Source: Oceanospirillaceae bacterium UBA2001
Lineage (GTDB): Bacteria > Pseudomonadota > Gammaproteobacteria > Pseudomonadales > Balneatricaceae
DNA: 19,635 nucleotides
Reading direction: 5' to 3'
NCBI GenBank assembly: GCA_002335115.1
Contig: DDCR01000046.1
Location: forward strand, 1-19,635
In this document: positions 18,407 through 19,635 of the stretch, one piece after another
Layout of the letters: every line of letters starts with the position of its first letter
How positions within the stretch are numbered: position 1 is the stretch's first letter
Notes under the pieces: model-generated
Database searches by the model: none
The model's input: only the letters and a program-made list of their open reading frames with translations
Told to the model about the DNA's origin: nothing
Program-made: the position numbers and the translations under genes

Positions 18407-18797
18407 TGAGCATGGTTTCAGTCTTATGGAGTTATTATTGGTACTGGCGCTGGTCAGTGTTATCGTGGCTATGGCCTTGCCTGCATGGCGACAGAATCAA
18501 TTAGCTGCAGGTCGTCAAGAAGCATGGCTGCAGTTGCATCGTATTGGCTTACAGCAGGAAATGTGGCATCTACAGTATGGACACTATTTTGCAGATATCG
18601 CATCAGTGACCCCAGACTTAGATACACTGCGTTATAGCTACCAAATACAGCTCACAGAAAGGGGTTTTACTCTGTTAGCAACGATTAACATTGATGGACC
18701 ACAAGGTCATGACACGCGCTGCTCGCAGCTCAGTCTATCCGACACAGGTGAAGTGAAAAGTCTTGGTAAAGGGGGTGAAATCCAAGCCTGCAGGTAA
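18390..18797 (+). CDS. pilE: Type IV pilin PilE-like minor pilin
   Basis: A 135-residue prepilin with a short leader ending in Gly, then FSLMELLLVLALVSVIVAMALPAW, with Glu at +5 and Pro22. The post-helix part (LQLHRIGLQQEMWHLQYGHYF) matches the PilE/ComP pattern in which an aligned helix precedes a Tyr-rich segment. A C-terminal Cys pair (CSQLSLSDTGEVKSLG...ACR) forms the usual D-region loop. Starts at 18390 or 18396 are both possible; AGAGGG is better spaced for 18396 (MRRDEHG|FSL). It ends the pilin chain with no pilY1 before it. Confidence 0.82.
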   Translation: MSMRRDEHGFSLMELLLVLALVSVIVAMALPAWRQNQLAAGRQEAWLQLHRIGLQQEMWHLQYGHYFADIASVTPDLDTLRYSYQIQLTERGFTLLATINIDGPQGHDTRCSQLSLSDTGEVKSLGKGGEIQACR

Positions 18798-18825
18798 TCA
18801 CTTTCATGGTGATTTGGGGTAGAAT
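18796..18825 (+). promoter_or_regulatory. Candidate nadE promoter with overlapping dyad
   Basis: TAGAAT (18820-18825, 5 of 6) sits 17 bp after ATCACT (18797-18802, 3 of 6). A 6-bp inverted repeat AATCAC-TTTCATG-GTGATT (18796-18814) overlaps the -35 side and begins within the pilE stop region. It could be an operator, or a weak terminator stem lacking a T tract. Confidence 0.35.
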
Positions 18826-18856
18826 TCAATTTAAACTAGCACTTTGGAGCAAATAC

Positions 18857-19635
18857 ATGAGCGCTTCTCAACAGCACAAAATTATATCAGCCTTGCACAC
18901 GCGACCTTCGATCGATATCAACTTTGAAGTGACCAGGCGAGTTGAGTTCCTTCAGCACAGCATGGTTTCAGCGGGAGTTAAAAAGCTGGTGTTAGGTCTA
19001 TCAGGGGGTGTGGACTCGACCACAGCAGGTAAGTTAGCGCAAATGGCGTGTGATAAATTAAATCAACAACATGGCACCAGTGAGTATCAATTCATCGCTG
19101 TGCGTTTGCCCTATGGCGTGCAAGCTGACGAAAGTGATGCTCAGTTAGCCTTGGACTTTATTCAACCCAGCCAAAGACTGGAAATTAATATAGAGGCCAT
19201 GGTTAAGGGCTTAGATAGAGGAGCTGAATCGTTCATCAACCTAGTTAAACCAAGTGCCTACAAATTGGACTTCTCAAGGGGCAACAATAAGGCTCGGGCA
19301 AGAATGAGTGCTCAATATTATGTTGCAAGCTTGCTCAATGCGTTAGTGATTGGCACAGATCATGGTGCGGAAGCGATTACTGGCTTTTTTACCAAACATG
19401 GCGATGGGGCTTGTGACATTGCGCCCTTATTTGGGCTAAACAAGCGCCAAGTCCGCAGCCTAGCAGGGCACTTAGGTGCACCTGACGTGTTAGTGACTAA
19501 AACACCCACGGCAGATCTAGAAGAAAATAATCCGCAACAAGCGGATGAAGACTCATTAGGCATTACCTACGACCAAATAGATGACTACCTAGAAGGTAAG
19601 GCAATTTGCATCGAGGCGCAAGAAAAGTTAGAGCA
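18857..19635 (+). CDS. nadE: NH3-dependent NAD+ synthetase (NadE), partial at 3' end
   Basis: Amidates nicotinic acid adenine dinucleotide to NAD+ using ATP and ammonia, in the cytosol. The ATP-pyrophosphatase loop SGGVDST lies at residues 49-55. It is followed by IAVRLPYGVQADE, FSRGNNKARARMSAQYY, VIGTDHGAEAITGFFTKHGDG and KTPTADLEE, all blocks shared with E. coli NadE. There is no glutaminase (nitrilase) domain, so it is the ammonia-dependent type. The ATG is preceded by GGAG at 7 nt spacing. About 259 codons are present; by comparison with the 275-residue E. coli protein, roughly 15-20 residues lie beyond the right edge. It appears to be its own transcription unit after the pilin genes. Confidence 0.96.
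   Translation, partial: MSASQQHKIISALHTRPSIDINFEVTRRVEFLQHSMVSAGVKKLVLGLSGGVDSTTAGKLAQMACDKLNQQHGTSEYQFIAVRLPYGVQADESDAQLALDFIQPSQRLEINIEAMVKGLDRGAESFINLVKPSAYKLDFSRGNNKARARMSAQYYVASLLNALVIGTDHGAEAITGFFTKHGDGACDIAPLFGLNKRQVRSLAGHLGAPDVLVTKTPTADLEENNPQQADEDSLGITYDQIDDYLEGKAICIEAQEKLE

Noticed and set aside
18205..18504. 99-codon frame overlapping the PilX-like and PilE genes
   Set aside because: It is a third-frame shadow with no pilin leader or helix pattern, covering regions explained by the two pilin-like frames.

Overview
The window is a gammaproteobacterial chromosome segment made mostly of housekeeping genes. Three things suggest a marine or environmental member of the Pseudomonas/Oceanospirillales/Alteromonadales-type gammaproteobacteria: the block ispB | rplU-rpmA-obgE-proB | rpsT | murJ | ribF-ileS-lspA-fkpB | type IV minor pilins, the adjacent fabA-fabB pair, and proteins that read closely like their E. 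coli counterparts. I cannot place it at genus level. Base composition looks moderate and fairly even, except for a visibly AT-richer sulfatase gene.

Layout: (1) 1-1746, minus strand, fabA-fabB for unsaturated fatty acid synthesis; fabB runs off the left edge. (2) 1847-2815, minus strand, ispB (octaprenyl diphosphate synthase), divergent from (3) 3145-6247, plus strand, rplU-rpmA, a strong terminator, then obgE and proB overlapping by 8 nt. (4) 6248-7294 has no intact gene. It holds a long interrupted inverted repeat and then a clearly decayed class-II glutamine amidotransferase pseudogene with three in-frame stops and one frameshift. (5) 7295-7555, minus strand, rpsT with a GTG start and near-consensus promoter, divergent from (6) murJ, 7800-9392. 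(7) 9476-11509 is an LtaS/MdoB-type membrane sulfatase-fold enzyme lying between murJ and ribF. (8) 11757-16438 is ribF-ileS-lspA-fkpB, with the last genes overlapping. (9) 16545-18797 is a compact chain of five pilin-like genes (fimT/fimU, pilV, pilW, a very short pilX-like gene, pilE), all overlapping their neighbours. There is no ispH between fkpB and the pilins and no pilY1 between pilX and pilE. (10) 18857 to the right edge is nadE, truncated by the window.

The genes form several core modules: lipid and quinone precursors (fabA, fabB, ispB), ribosome components and assembly (rplU, rpmA, obgE, rpsT), proline (proB), cell envelope (murJ, sulfatase, lspA), flavin and tRNA charging (ribF, ileS), type IV pilus priming, and NAD synthesis. 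I saw no tRNA, rRNA, CRISPR array or insertion sequence. I found no obviously new multi-gene system. The items most worth a second look are the pseudogene with its structured upstream region, the reduced minor pilin locus, and the AT-rich sulfatase.
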